Assembly: GCF_000143415.4 (NCBI RefSeq)
Contig: NW_003314287.1
Span: forward strand, 139,841-198,167
DNA: 58,327 nt
From: Selaginella moellendorffii
Taxonomy: Eukaryota > Streptophyta > Lycopodiopsida > Selaginellales > Selaginellaceae
Direction of reading: 5' to 3'
The translations under genes were made by a program, and so were the position numbers. The notes under the pieces are model-generated. The model had not been told where the DNA came from, ran no database searches, and saw only the letters and a list, made by a program, of their open reading frames with translations. Positions 39,363 to 51,965 of the stretch are shown in pieces. Every line of letters begins with the position of its first letter. Position 1 is the first letter of the stretch.

Positions 39363-42300
39363 TCAGTCAGCTTGAGGTTGCAAGAAGTGGAATGCGGGAT
39401 TCTCCCGCAACATGGGAGGGAAATCCATGTCGGACAAGTCCACCTCCCGCATCGATTGAGAAATATCGTCCACGGAGAAAGGAATACTAGCACCAAGGAA
39501 ACAACCAAAGCTGAGGAGTTCTACTGGTATGCAGCCTCTTTCTTACCTTGAATCGTCGTCTAGAAGAAATGAATTGCTCCTCACTGAGTGATGGGAGTCT
39601 TCGGTCATTAGCGCTCGCATATTTGCAATCACCTGTGGAAACATTGTGAGTGGAAGCATCGTTCCTTTTTCTTTGTGTTACCTCTGGTGATACACTGTGT
39701 GTTCCATACTTATCGTCCCAATACATAGTACTAATACGATACAATTGTTGCACGCTCAGAACCTGTACGAGAAAAGAGAGCACGGTTGACAAAAGGGAAA
39801 GAACGCAAAAAACTTGGCTTGCTTACCGGGCAAAGGTCGTGCATAATTTCATCGAGTGATTTCTTTGGCTTTTGGTGGATCACCTGTGCAGAGAAAGGAA
39901 CGAGTAAAAAAGGAAAGCAGGGGAAAAGCTTACCAGAAAACCAACTGCTTGTCGAATGTACTTGAGCTCGTCCCAGGAAGAACCTGCGAACTATTTTCTT
40001 CCCCCATTTCAGTTTAGAAGCGTCAGCTTTGGAATACATTTACCTCCTCAGAAGCGCCACAGATCCATTGTTCCAACTCGGCCAGGCCAGCTTTCACATA
40101 CTCGCCATTGCTAAAAGAGCAGCACTCCCGTCGCAAAAGAAGACTGCGAAAATAACGAACGTTTTACTTGGAAAGCCGGTACAGTGAATTGTACACACCT
40201 GTTGAAAAGCTGAACATTGATGAAGGAAAATATTTGCTTGAAAAGCTTGCGAGTCAAGAACGAAGGCACCTGAAAAGAAAATCTACCAAGTAAAACAACA
40301 AGACTCCACAACACAAACTTACATAGTTCCCTTTCAAAGTATTTAAGAGATTCGTGAGGCTGTTGATAATGCCATGCCAGTGGCTCAATGGTTGTAGTCC
40401 AGTGATGCTGGAGTTCGGTGAGAACCTTCCTGCTTTCCCAAAGCTTGTCCTTGACCTTGGAGCCTGTCAAGCTAGACATGTTAAAAAGCGATATCCAGAA
40501 CTACAACTCACCTGGATGCATAATCCAAGCAATGGCGTCACTTCTTTCTTGAGGTTGTCACGCAGAATTCCATATATTTTCTCGACATATGCAGTGAGTT
40601 GCTGCTTAAAAAGGAGAGCCGGATATTTGGCTTCAACTTGCCTTGCCGCTTCTAATCCTCCGTGATATGTACCATTCCCATGAGGTGCCATACCACTGGA
40701 TGGTGATCTGAAACCCTGATCAAAACAAGTCGATTTATCAAAACATTTTCGCCTGACAGATAGCACCTGTGTCATTCTGCCAAACAAGGTGACTGATGAT
40801 CGACGGCGTTGTGAACCCATGATATTTCCTGCAACGCTGGCCCTGAGTGTGCGTTGTAGCAAAAACAGGAGCATTGCCGTATTTGAAAGCCAGTAGGCTA
40901 ATATGTCGTTGTTTTCCTGGGCCTGCATGATCAGCGTCAGTGAAAAGCATTCGAAATGTTTGACTGAACATACTTCAATGGCAGATCCAACTGTTTGAAT
41001 TATCCGATCAAACACACTGGTTCGTTCTGCTTCAAACGATCGCCAATGAAGAAGGCACCTGTAGATTATGAATGCTGCTACAGGCCTGTCCTGGCTAAAC
41101 CCAACGTCCTGCATCACGACCTGGAGAAGCGCCTCTTGGTTCTCCTGTATGCACAACAAGAGATTAGCAAATACGTCTCGAAGTCAGCTACCAACCTGTT
41201 GCCGATCAATAAGCTGTTTTTGCCTTTTGTGATCCATCTGCGAATCCGGGGAAATAGAATCCTGGCCAGCTGAGGTGTTAAGAAGAAATAGCTGCGATTC
41301 ATACTATCATACCGATGGGCTTCGATAATCACCATTGGAAAGGTGGTAACTGTCTGGAATTCTCTGGAAAAAAGAAAACTATCGTCGGACACAAACTTGT
41401 AACCAACTCACTTGGAAAATGGGAGTCTTTAAGTTATTTGTTGGGGATATAGCGAGCGCTTGCTGCCGAAGCACTTGATTCTCGGACTCCAAATTTGACA
41501 GTCTCTCTTCAGACCTGTAAAAGAGTCAGTATCAAGCGGCTGGCATTATGTTTGTACCTCTGCAAGGACTCTTGCAAGTGCTCAATCTTTAACTCAAGCT
41601 TTCGCATGATTTCCTGGTTCTGTTTCTTGCTGGTTGAAAGAAGATGTTCAGTCTCATTTGCTCGCGTTTGAAAAGCGTTAACCATCGCCTAAGAGCCAAA
41701 ACATCATATCCTTGTAAAATACAAATGAACTACCTCACCTGAAGACGTGTATTTTCAGCCAAAAGTTGCTGAAGCCTGCTCTCATGACTAGCTTGCACAG
41801 TGAGTGACTGCTTAGCAGCGCTAACAGCACCTTCAATCGCCTTCCTGTGCTGCGCTCGTTCAGTTACAAGCGATGTGTTTGCAGTTTCAGCTTGCTTTTG
41901 AAGGTCTTGTACAAGAGCCTGTAGTTTTGCAATCTCAATCTCTTTCGACTCCTCCACATCAACCTGCAAAATAGATAAATATCAGCCGAGTAAAACCAGC
42001 TACAATAAAAACACAAATACCCGCATCCGCTTTTCTAATTGAAGACGCCATGTCAGATCTTCGCATCGTTTTTCAAGCTTCGTTTTGGCCGCTTGCAAAG
42101 CTCCAGTTTCCCTCGCAGCCTTACATGAACACAACATCAGATACCATAAGTATAACAAGTGAACTTACGATTCTCAGCCTTTTAAGCTCCCTTCTTGCCA
42201 TACGACCTTTCCACTGGGACTGAATAGCCGTTGCTGCCTTTCGTAATTGTACATAGTCGCGCCGATTTCTATATGCTCGCCAGTGTGACTGAAACTCAAA

Positions 42301-45300
42301 AGTTTTACGCCATTTAAAGAGGAAAACCAAATTATCCCGACCTGTATAAGCGTGGCGGCATTGGTTTTCCTCTGTGATCTGTAGCGCCTCCGGGCAGACA
42401 TACCGCGAAAACCAGATTGAATACGAACAGCAGAATTCCTTGCTTGCTTGAATTCCTTCCGAGACTGTAAGCCACGAACATACTTCTGCAGACATACTGC
42501 AGCGGACTCTCGTCGCAGTGATTCGTATTTTTTGCGTGCGAGCCTGCCTAAAAAATAAGCGTCGGACCAGCACGAACATCTTATAGAAACAGCAGGTACC
42601 TCGCCAGTACGCTTGTATACAAGTTGTAGCATTCCGCATTTTTAAAAAGTTTTTCCGCGCACAGTAAGTGCGAAATTTGCGCTGGATGAGTTTTGCAGCG
42701 CTGTTAAGGATTTGTGTTCTTCTAGCATCAAGCTCTGCCATTTGACCAGCTCTTAGAAAAACTTTTGTTTTCCCAATCTGTGGAGAACAAAATGCCAAAT
42801 GAGTTTTTGAAGTGAGTGTTTATTACCTGGTAGCTATCAAGGTTCAGCTTCTGAAGTAGTTTTTCGGTTGCTTTTCTCTCGTCATACCTTAAAGAAAACA
42901 AACACTAGTAAGATTTTGTCAAATTTCCAAAGTTATTACCGTCCATCAAGGAATTCGGGAGCAAGGAAACCAAAACGATCAAGGAACTGGTCAAAGGGCC
43001 GCCTGGTTGGATATCCAGCACAGCTAATTCGAACAGCTTCAAGCACACCCTGCACCAAGACACACTCGTTATTACAGTAGCAGGACGCGAGGATATGCAT
43101 ACCCCACAGCGCAGTTGTTGAAGAACGTTTGATTTTTCAAACATTCCCGGCTTGTTGAGAGAGTTGGGTTTAACACACCGAATGTAATGCGGTTGCGTGG
43201 TGCTCAATGTTTCCATAAGTTGTTGCAGTTGGTGCTATAGTGTCATGGTTAATCATCAGAAATATAAAATTTCTCAGTCACCTTGAAACCAGTACCAATA
43301 GAAGAAAATTTGTACGAGGACTTCAGAAATTCTTCTGACGGGATTGGGAAAAGCCCAGAGACAAAGCCGCAAGTAGAGGATCCAAGAATGGCTTGATGCT
43401 CTGCAACAACATAGTCCTTATTTTTATCCAGAAAATACTCCGTTTGGTAAGTGACCTGGTAAATAAATGTGTAGGACTTGTACAATAACAATAACAAATT
43501 ACCTCTCCAGCATAATGAGCGATGGTAAAATCTGTTCGGGCCCGCTTTGGTTGACTGAATCTGACATGGTGTTTGAATGCCTGGAACAACTTGGTCGCAA
43601 AAGTTTCGTGCGTGGACTTCGGGAACATGCAAGCCTCGTCAAGAAGGGCGATGATACCCAACGGCTTCTGCCAGGATAAGTGTTTCAACTCAGACAATAT
43701 GCAAAATAAAACAACAAACCTTTTCGATAAGATCTAAAACGTCCTGATTATCAATAAACTCAATGTAGCTCCAGTCGATAGCTTCTTTTGTATACTCGTC
43801 TTGTTCCATCTTGAATACGTGCTGCAGAGATATATGTTGGAATAGAGAACATACAGAACAACGGGTTACCTGGTTGAAGTGTTGCTGAAGCTTTTCATTG
43901 GCAAAGTTTATACAAAACTGTTCAAAGCTATTTACAACAACAATCACCTTCCAAATTCATACTTAAGGCCAGAAAAATACCTGTTGCTTCTAAAAGTCTC
44001 AAATCCATAAATATCAAGCACTCCGATAACAGTCTCGGATTCGGGATCTTGTCCAATGGATTTGTTGATTTTTTCGACCAGCCTGATTTACATAAAGAAT
44101 GGTGAGAGAAAACAGAAAAGAAACAAGAGGTATCTTCGTACCAGTCAAAAAGACGAGAATAAAGTGTTTTTGCCAGCGTATCGCGATTAACAGTTGCAGC
44201 TGCAGGATCAAGAGCTACGGTAATTATTTCATCCCGCGTGACAATCGCCCGAAAGCAGAGAGCATCTTGAAGACCTTTTGGATCACACCTAAAGACTCAA
44301 CCACGTTCAAGACACAAAAATTAACAAACAAATACCTACTTGAGTAACTCTGCCGCTGTCTCTAAATGAAATCTGGACTTCGAATTTTCTAGAACGGAGC
44401 AATCAGAATCTTTTCCAGAAACAAAATCAATATTTCCCAAGTGCAGAATCGCCGCTACCACCCGAAATATAGCTTCCTGTAAGAAACGAAACATAGACAC
44501 GTCGATATTGGTCGACAAAAATATTTCGCACCTGCTCTTCGGGGCTTATGCCAACGATATCCATCGCCCTTCTCGTGTTTGCGTACTCTCTGCTGTTGCT
44601 TATGCCCGTTAACTCGAAACATTTGCTTTGATTTAGATAGTGAAACTGTTGTGGATCACCGAGCTTGTATCTTTCAGCATCCTGCACAGATCAAACGTTA
44701 AAGGAGGCGAGGCGTACACGATAGAACACACCTCTGGGGATGCGCACAGCTGGTAAAAGCAATGGTAATTACGCTCGGGATCTGATATTTGCACGACGCG
44801 GGACCTTTCGAGCAAATACGTCCTTATAGCTGCGCCAGAAATTCTTCCACTTTGATCGAATTGAATATCAACAAACTTTCCAAAACGACTGCCAAAAAAA
44901 ACCATCTTAACACCGGCTGTGTATTCAATAATAAAGAAAAGAAAACCTTGAATTATCATTTCTGACAGTTTTTGCATTGCCGAATGCTTCTAAAAGGGGA
45001 TTCGACTGCACAAAATACCACATGTCAGTCTCATTTTAAGTACTTCCAACGTAGTCCTTTACCTCTAGTACTTGTTGTTCCACAGTTCGTGCGTCAGATG
45101 TAGAACGACCTCCCATGTATGCAAGGTATTGCATAATCAGTTTAGTCGTTTCAGTCTTCCCCGCTCCAGACTCTCCACTTACCAGAATAGACTGGCAAAT
45201 TTTTTCATTGACCATTGTTCTAAAATGGAACAAATGAGTCCATTAAACCCAGGAAGACAAAGAAACAAGAGGTACCTATAAGCGGAGTCGGCGACAGCAA

Positions 45301-45820
45301 ATACATGAGGGCTGAGCTCCCCAAGCGGAGCACCTCTATACTGCTCCATCATATGGGCATTATAGAGGTGTGGCAGCCTCGCAAAAGGATTCACAGCTAT
45401 CAGGATGCTCCCGGTGTAAGTCTGACCAAAACATGAATAAGTACGAGGAATCCAATCAGTGATCCAGGCTTACGTAGATTTCGTCCAACGCATATCTGCT
45501 ACAAAGGTTGTATAAAACTCCAGGCTCATGCAGATATGACAGCTTCGTCATATCATCCACTCCTCCGGGTTGTGCATCGGTGTCCCTGGAATGTAGCTTG
45601 GACACCACTGTCGTAAACTACGAGTGAAAAAACCAATGTTAAGAGACTAGCTAGGAAGTGGAGAAGTTTTAGTAGTACTCACAGTTTTCCCCTTCTTCGT
45701 ACAAACCGTGACATTGTTTCCAGAAATTTTGACAACCTCAGCTTCGATCCAGGCGAGCTGAGGATCCTCAGCCCACACAGGAGAGCCAACGGTAAGATTG
45801 CCAACGGTAGCCTGCGCCAT
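39363..45820 (-). CDS. class XI myosin heavy chain
   Basis: More than 25 small exons on the minus strand, from ATG 45820 to TGA 39363-39365; exon 1 is 45683-45820 and the last is 39363-39486. The motor domain shows [34 protein letters not shown], the P-loop [31 protein letters not shown] (switch I) and LDIYGFETF (switch II). An actin-binding region (HYIRCVKPN) follows, then IQ motifs ([26 protein letters not shown]), a coiled coil and a dilute-type globular tail ending near [20 protein letters not shown] and FLLDDDS. Wording of the N-terminus and tail is class XI rather than VIII. It moves organelles and vesicles along actin. Exon continuity looks intact, but I did not verify every border. 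Confidence 0.93.
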
Positions 45821-46391
45821 TGGTGGAAATCTCGTCAGAGAGCGAGAGAGAAAGAGAAAATCACTGCTGAGGCATCCGATGAGATTTTCCCTGCGAAATT
45901 CCCACTATAGACCCCTATCGCTGCGGCACGATCCCAGGACGATTACCACAGGCATCGAGAATGCAAGCTAGAAACGATCGCTGCGCGCGAAGGAGGAAGC
46001 GCTTACCATTCTCAAATCATGTCGATCGATCGCGCAAGGCGCTTCTTCATCCCCCTCCCCCTGAAAATCAAAAACCCTATCCCTAGAAAAAAAATTGTGC
46101 CGACGTGGCGTGATTTGTGGAGCATGTCATAGTAGCCTTGCACTTTATTTCAGATCCTGGCCGGGCACGTGGCAGAAATCTTGGCCGTTGAGATGGCTTT
46201 CCCGCCATACCCTTCAACTTGAAATTTCTGGCCAGTAAAAGCTTTGAAAGTCAAGCTGATTAGTGATGTGGACGCGAGCATTAATTAAACTTAAACTAAT
46301 ACGCAACTTCACTCTTGACAAAACCATTAGAATATTTGCATTAAAACATCAACAAAAAAACATCAACACAATTTTTTTCAAGATGGTACCT
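45821..46391. other. intergenic, myosin 5' region to CPP1 3' region
   Basis: Contains a purine-rich GAGAGA leader close to the myosin start and then AT-richer sequence. No gene is seen. Confidence 0.5.
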
Positions 46392-47476
46392 TTACTTGAG
46401 GAAAGTGCATGACATCCAGAGAACTATGTATGATATCAGCGAAGTTGCCAGTTCTATGTTCCAAGAGCCGGGAAATGGAATCAAAGGAACAAGGAAAGAG
46501 CCAAACACCCAGGCGAATAGAAATGCTGCAACTCTGGAAGAAAAAACAAAGAGTAAGCTTCCAAGCTTCGGATCCAAAAGATTTAGAAAGCAAAGTTCTT
46601 ACCCGATTAACGAAGCTTTCCACAAAACTTTGAATCTCTTCTTCAAGAAATAGATACAAGCACCGAGACTAAGTATCACCTGTCAAAAATAATAGCGTAA
46701 ACTTAGTCTGCGATGCTCGAAACGAAGAAAGAAACAAAAGCGTGAAAACCTCTTTACCTGGAAGCTTGGACCTGTGGCTGCCGCCTCCAAAACGCTCCAG
46801 ACTCCCAAAACGAAGAAAGCAAACGCTCTTGCGGCTATGACGACCGTGGGTGGCGTATCAAACCGGTCCGTCAGCTTCTGGAGCCACACTGGAGGAGGTT
46901 TGAGGACTTTGGGCTTTCTCCGGTACCTCTTCAAGCTCTCCGAGATGACTCTGTCGTAGGCCGACTCGATCGAGGCCTTGCTCTTGGGATGAGCACCGTA
47001 AAGCTTGAGCAAGTAGTTTCGAGCTGCTCGGACCTCCTCCTCGGATGCCTCGTTGCTGATTCCCAGCCGCTTGTACGGGTCTCTCACGTCAACTCTGGGG
47101 AAAATCGGTGTAGAGCCTGGGGTAAATCAGTTCCGTAGCGAAGAACAGGAAAAAATTCTCAAAAAGTCACGCGAACTCAAGCAGCATAACGAAAAAGAAA
47201 AATCTTTATAACTTAAAAGTGCAAGGAAAAGAAATCGAGCAAGAAGACATGACCAGGATTTGCAGGATTACCTGAGCTTTCTCCAGCACCGAACATTGCA
47301 CAGCAAATTGTTCTTCGAAAGTTTTCACTCCGCTTATAGAACACATCCCTGCAAGACTCCAATCAGCATGTTTTCTGAATCAAAGCGGCCCACCTTTTCG
47401 TAGAAGACCCATGTAGCAAAAAAACTCTGTGCTGCTGAGACGCGACCGGCGGCGGCACCCACACAGCAGCCGCCAT
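46392..47476 (-). CDS. CPP1: CPP1/CDF1-like plastid J-like membrane chaperone
   Basis: Five exons on the minus strand: 47394-47476, 47272-47348, 46758-47116, 46603-46679 and 46392-46533, giving 245 residues (Arabidopsis CPP1 is about 258). A plastid-transit-like N-terminus precedes the J-like domain (IFPRVDVRDPYKRLGISNEA, then SEEEVRAARNYLL). That domain lacks the HPD tripeptide, as known for this family. Three or four membrane spans follow, ending SLISYIVLWMSCTFLK. CPP1 stabilises the chlorophyll enzyme POR in plastid membranes. The gene starts only 100 bp downstream of the bS6 gene on the same strand, so transcription may be closely spaced. Confidence 0.9.
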
Positions 47477-47575
47477 GGGTAGAAAAAACTCAAGAGCACG
47501 AATCCGTCAGGCGCATATTCCGACAGTTTTAACCTGGAAGCTTAGGATATTCCGCTAGGAAAAACCTCCTCTCCT

Positions 47576-48484
47576 CTACTTGATCTTGAAAGTGGTGACC
47601 CGGATTATATCGTCGTCGGTCTCGAGCTTTCTTTGGAGTTCTTTCACGCTGCCTGGTTTCGTTGCGAAGGTAAACATGTAGAAGATGCCATCGACGTACG
47701 TGTTCTTCTCGCCCCGGGTGTTCTTCTTGAGGATCCCGTAAGCTAGCGGCATGATTCCCCTGTTGAAGATCTCCACGTCCATTCCACCACCAGCGATGAT
47801 CATCTGTGTGACAATGCGTAATGAGAAGAAACGAGTAGAAAAAATCGCAAGAGAACAAGCATCAAGAGAAGATAGAACTTTGAGAGAAAGGTAAAAAAAT
47901 CTCACGAAGAACAAGTAACAAACGTGAGTGAAAGCCATTCGTGATCATTCAAGCAAGCAAGAGAGGCAAAAGCTCGAAAAGAATTCAAGAAAAAAGTATC
48001 GATACTGGAAGAACTAGAACCCAAAGAAAATGATTTTTTTTTGGCTTACCTCTTCGTATCGTTGCGAGAGTGCCAATCTTTGCTCCTCGGTGATGTCCGG
48101 CCGAAGAACAGCCATGGTCTCGTAGCGAGTGAAGCCTTTGGGATACACAACTCGGGGTTTCACCGCCTCTGCCTCGTCGCCTTTGTCACCGGATTCGCCA
48201 TCGTTCTTCCCGGAATCCGGCGATTCGCTCGGCGCTTCCGTTACCTCAGCCGCGGATTCACCCGCCGTGGCCACGGACGATTCATCCTCCGCCATGGCCA
48301 AAAGCCTAGAGCTCAATCGCGGCTGGATTCCTCGCCCAGAAGACCTGCATTTCTGGATTTCCAGGCTCAAACCTTTGCATCGGATCGAGCAGCCGCGCTG
48401 CGCCGATGCCGGAGCTGGAGCTGGGGCGGCACTGCCGATGGAGATCGTGGAGCGCCCGAGCGAAGTCGCGAAGGCCATAGCCAT
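47576..48484 (-). CDS. RPS6: plastid ribosomal protein bS6c
   Basis: Two exons, 48050-48484 and 47576-47803, giving 220 residues. The N-terminus is an Ala/Ser/Arg-rich transit peptide, followed by an acidic linker (ESPDSGKNDGESGDKGDEAE). The bS6 fold starts at RYETMAVLRPDITEEQRLAL and continues with GGGMDVEIFNRGIMPLAY, NTYVDGIFYMFTF and DDDIIRVTTFKIK. It is a small-subunit protein of the chloroplast ribosome that sits beside bS18. Length is normal for nuclear-encoded plastid S6 with its transit peptide. Confidence 0.93.
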
Positions 48485-48673
48485 CGATAGAACCCTAAAA
48501 TCCCTCCTCTTTAAGCGCGGGAAATTACAGATAGCGCTTAGGGTATAGTCACAGCGCCAAGAAATGGAGGAGGAGCTGCGACGAGCTGGAGGAGCCGATC
48601 ATCGTCATCAAGTCGATTGTCAGTGCTTCCTCGCTGCGCCTAGCAAGAAATCTTTGCTGTGAATGCTACTGCT
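48485..48673. promoter_or_regulatory. short divergent intergenic region
   Basis: 189 bp between the bS6c start (minus) and the first usable ATG of the SET gene (plus), likely a shared promoter. A 32-codon ORF starting at 48564 overlaps the SET leader and could be an upstream ORF. Confidence 0.45.
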
Positions 48674-50949
48674 ATGTCGATTGGGGCAAAGAGCGACACA
48701 GCTACAAGCACGAAGAGTGAGGATCTGAGGAAGAGCAGCAAGAATGGTGCGAAGAAAATCAAGAGGAAGATCATAATGTGGGCTACCTGTCGCCGGCGGA
48801 TTCTATGCCTCCCAGCTCCGGATGCTGTGTGTGGAGGTAGGAGTGGCCATCGAATTGTATGTGTTCCTCATCTTAGCGGTGGACGAGGAGCCAACTCTTC
48901 TTCTTCTTCGGAGGTATTCATCGCTTTCCAGACGAACGCTTGCTTCACTGTGTTTTTTTTCTTTCGTTGGCTAGACCAAGGAACAATGCGAGTTTTCTTC
49001 CTGGCTCAAGCGTCGCGGGGAGCACGATCCTAACACTGGCCTCAGCATTGGATTGTCACCGCATGGAAGGTGAGGGTTCTATGTTCTCTCCAGGATTGTT
49101 TTGACAGCTCTTTTGTTCTTCCAGAGGATTGTTTGCCTCTCGCCCCATACATACTGGAGAATGCATGTTACATGTTTCACATGATCTGGTAAGCTTTGAG
49201 ACTTGCATTGCGAGATCACCATCGATGCTTTTCTACGAAGTTAGATGATCACCCCGGAAAAACTTCCGGAAGAAGTAACGAAGCTACTGTCGAAGGACGT
49301 GAGTGCATGGGCAAAGCTAGCGCTTTTCTTGCTTGCTCACCAAAAGAAAAAAGAGGTATCTACGTTTAAGAACCTTTCCTTTTCTTTCTTTTCTCAGAAA
49401 GCGTAAGCGTTTGCTTCCAGACGTCCGCATGGGCTCCTTATATAAGTTGCTTACCTCCTTTCGGTAGCATGCATAGCACTGTAAGTGACCTTTTGGGCTT
49501 TTTTTTCTCTCTCTCTTTAACAACCTGTCGATTTGGCCAGATTTTCTGGACACAAGACGAGCTGGTTTACTTAAAAGTGAGCCCTGTTTATCGCGAAACT
49601 GTACAGAGAAAGGACGTGGTGAGAATGGAATTTGCAGCAGCAGAAAATGTCTGGTTTTTCTTTTAACCAGTTTATATATTCAAGCTGAGCTCTTCCATTT
49701 GCAGGCACTTCTACTCTGCCCACACATTTTTGGTAGTCGAGTTTCAGCGCTGGAGTTCAAGCATGCTTATGCAACAGGTTAAACTTTTCGTTTGCTCACG
49801 TATCCTCACTGATTACATTACAGTTTGCTCTCGTGCTTGGGGGATCGAAACGATTAAATCACTTGCTTTGGTATGTTCTCTTCCATCTGTTGTGTGAAGT
49901 GCTGAAAATGGGGACAGGTTCCTTTTGTGGATTTCTTCAACCATGATGCCAATTGCCGCGCGATGCTTTCGTACGACGAGGACAGACATTGTGCAGAGGT
50001 ATTTGTTCTCTTGTTAGGAAATCGACTCACAATAGAATGAAACTATAGGTTGTTTCAGATCGGGACTATGCTACTGGAGACCAAGTATGTACCAGTTTTT
50101 CTTGATCTGAACTACGACTAAAGTTTGTGATGGAAGGTGGTCATTAGCTATGGTCAGCTCTCGAATGCAACACTTGCTCTCGACTTTGGTTTTGCTCTTC
50201 CCTTCAATCCTCACGATCAGGTTGTGATTGTTTTACCAATATAGCTCTCTGACTGCTATTTCGCCCGCTGTAGGCTGGAATCTGGTTGAGCCTTTCGGAA
50301 AAGGATCCGCTTCGTGACAGCAAACTTAAGCTTCTACACTCGCACAACATGCAAACTTGCGTCACCAGAGAGGGTGTGGATACTGCTGGAAGTTCGTTTT
50401 CTCTTCAGTAAGCGCTTGCGTGTAGCTAGAAATATGTTGCAACAACTGTGTCATTTTCCACAGAGAGGTAAAGTCGAAAGCAGGCAGAGGGAAGGGTATT
50501 CCACAGACTTTACGTGCTTTTGCCCGTGTTGTATGTGCAACAACGTCGGAAGGTTTGTAAGACTTAAATATATTCCAAGAAGCTAACTGTGCTTTCCGAC
50601 GCAGAGCTAGACGAAATGGCTAAGTTTGCTGCTGATACTGATGGTCGTCTTGCTCGCCGGCCATCAATTGATAAGACCAAGGAGCACAAAGCAATGACGC
50701 TGCTGCAAACAGTCATTGACAATAGGATACAAAAACACGAACAAGCAGCATCGGTACTTGTCTCACTTTTCCTTCTTATGGTGCTTACTCTAACCATCTT
50801 CCAATCCATTCCAGGCAATCCGGGACTCTGCGGTCTTGCAAAAACCAAGAAAAGAGATCGCAAAGGCCATTGTAGGTGGTGAGCTTCGAGTTCTTCGTTC
50901 TGCCAGTGCTTGGTTAAAACAGCATTCCCAGGCACTATTACAAACTTAA
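48674..50949 (+). CDS. SET-domain lysine methyltransferase (Rubisco LSMT-like), apparent frameshift
   Basis: Fifteen exons can be chained, from 48674-48913 through 49918-49998 to 50815-50949, giving about 500 residues. SET motifs include CEFSSWLKRRGEH, SIGLSPHGRGLFA, FKHAYATVCSRAWG, LVPFVDFFNHDANC (the catalytic NH..C) and VVISYGQLSNATLALDFGF. A Rubisco-LSMT C-terminal substrate-binding region ends AWLKQHSQAL. The N-terminus, with a basic KKIKRK patch, has an uncertain start. In exon 3 (about 49125-49189) one extra T near 49135-49143 (GCCTCTTCGCCC) breaks the frame between GLFAS and PIHTGECML. The exon lengths sum to one base over a multiple of three. It is either a pseudogene, a variant or a sequence error. 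Confidence 0.8.
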
Positions 50950-51121
50950 AAAGTTTTCCATTTACGATTCTTCTCTCAAACGTCTTGTTTACAGTGATAT
51001 AGGTGCCTTGTAAAACTCTCGGACAAGCTCTTGAGTACCGTGAGTCTGAAGAAAGGCAACGAAGAAACGAAACGAGGAAGCTAAATCTACGTTTCTCAGG
51101 ACACAAGAGTGCCTCGTATCC
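50950..51121. other. convergent intergenic spacer
   Basis: 172 bp separate the stops of the SET gene (plus) and ClpB (minus). Their 3' UTRs probably overlap. Confidence 0.5.
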
Positions 51122-51934
51122 TTAGTTATTTGGTGCTAACACTTCTACCTCCGGCTGGGAAGGTTTAGAGGAGCTCTGGGAGGAAGCCACCTTTCGAAAA
51201 ACGAGCCTTTGCTGGAGAACGTCCTCCGAGGGAGCGACAAGCTCCGCGTCCACGAGTATGGTGTCGTCTTCCTTGTAGTCCCCGCGGAGAATTCCCTTCG
51301 CGATTGGATTCTCCACTTGGTGCTGGACGACTCTCTTCACGGGCCGAGCGCCAAAACTCGGATCATAGCCCATCTTCCCGAGAAGGTCCACTGCCGATTC
51401 ACTGATCGTCATGCTGATCTTCCGGTCTTTCAGTCTATGCTGTACTCTCGCAAGCTGGCAAAATCAACAAAGAACACGTTAAAAACTTCGCAAAAGGAGG
51501 TATGGAAAGTGATCGACTTTACCTGTAGCTTGACAATCTTGTTGATCTGTTCCCGGTCCAGCGGCTTAAACACGATGTACTCGTCGATCCGGTTGAGAAA
51601 CTCTGGACGAAAGGTTTGGCGTGCGACATCCATCACGCGATCCTTCATCCGTTCATAAGACTCTCCGGCCTCGAGGCTGTTGAGGATGAACTGCGAGCCG
51701 ATGTTGGAGGTCATGATAATGATGCTGTTCTTGAAGCTCACTTTGCGGCCCTGCGAGTCCGTCACCCTTCCATCGTCGAGAATCTGGAGGAAGATGTTAA
51801 ACACGTCCGAGTGGGCCTTCTCGATCTCGTCGAACAGCACCACCGAGTAAGGCCGCCTCCTCACAGCCTCACTGAGCTGACCACCTTCTTCATACCCAAC
51901 GTATCCCGGCGGAGCACCGATCAACCGAGACACA

Positions 51935-51965
<31 letters not shown>

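Noticed and set aside
49574-49604. A 30-nt GT-AG intron in exon 6 of the SET gene
   Set aside because: Too short, and the read-through sequence matches the family (VYRETVQRKDV then MEF).
49618-49704. Earlier donor GTG|GTGAGA for exon 6 of the SET gene
   Set aside because: The later junction after GCAGAAAAT keeps VRMEFAAAENALLLCPHIFG, which fits the family better, though its donor GTCTGG is weak.
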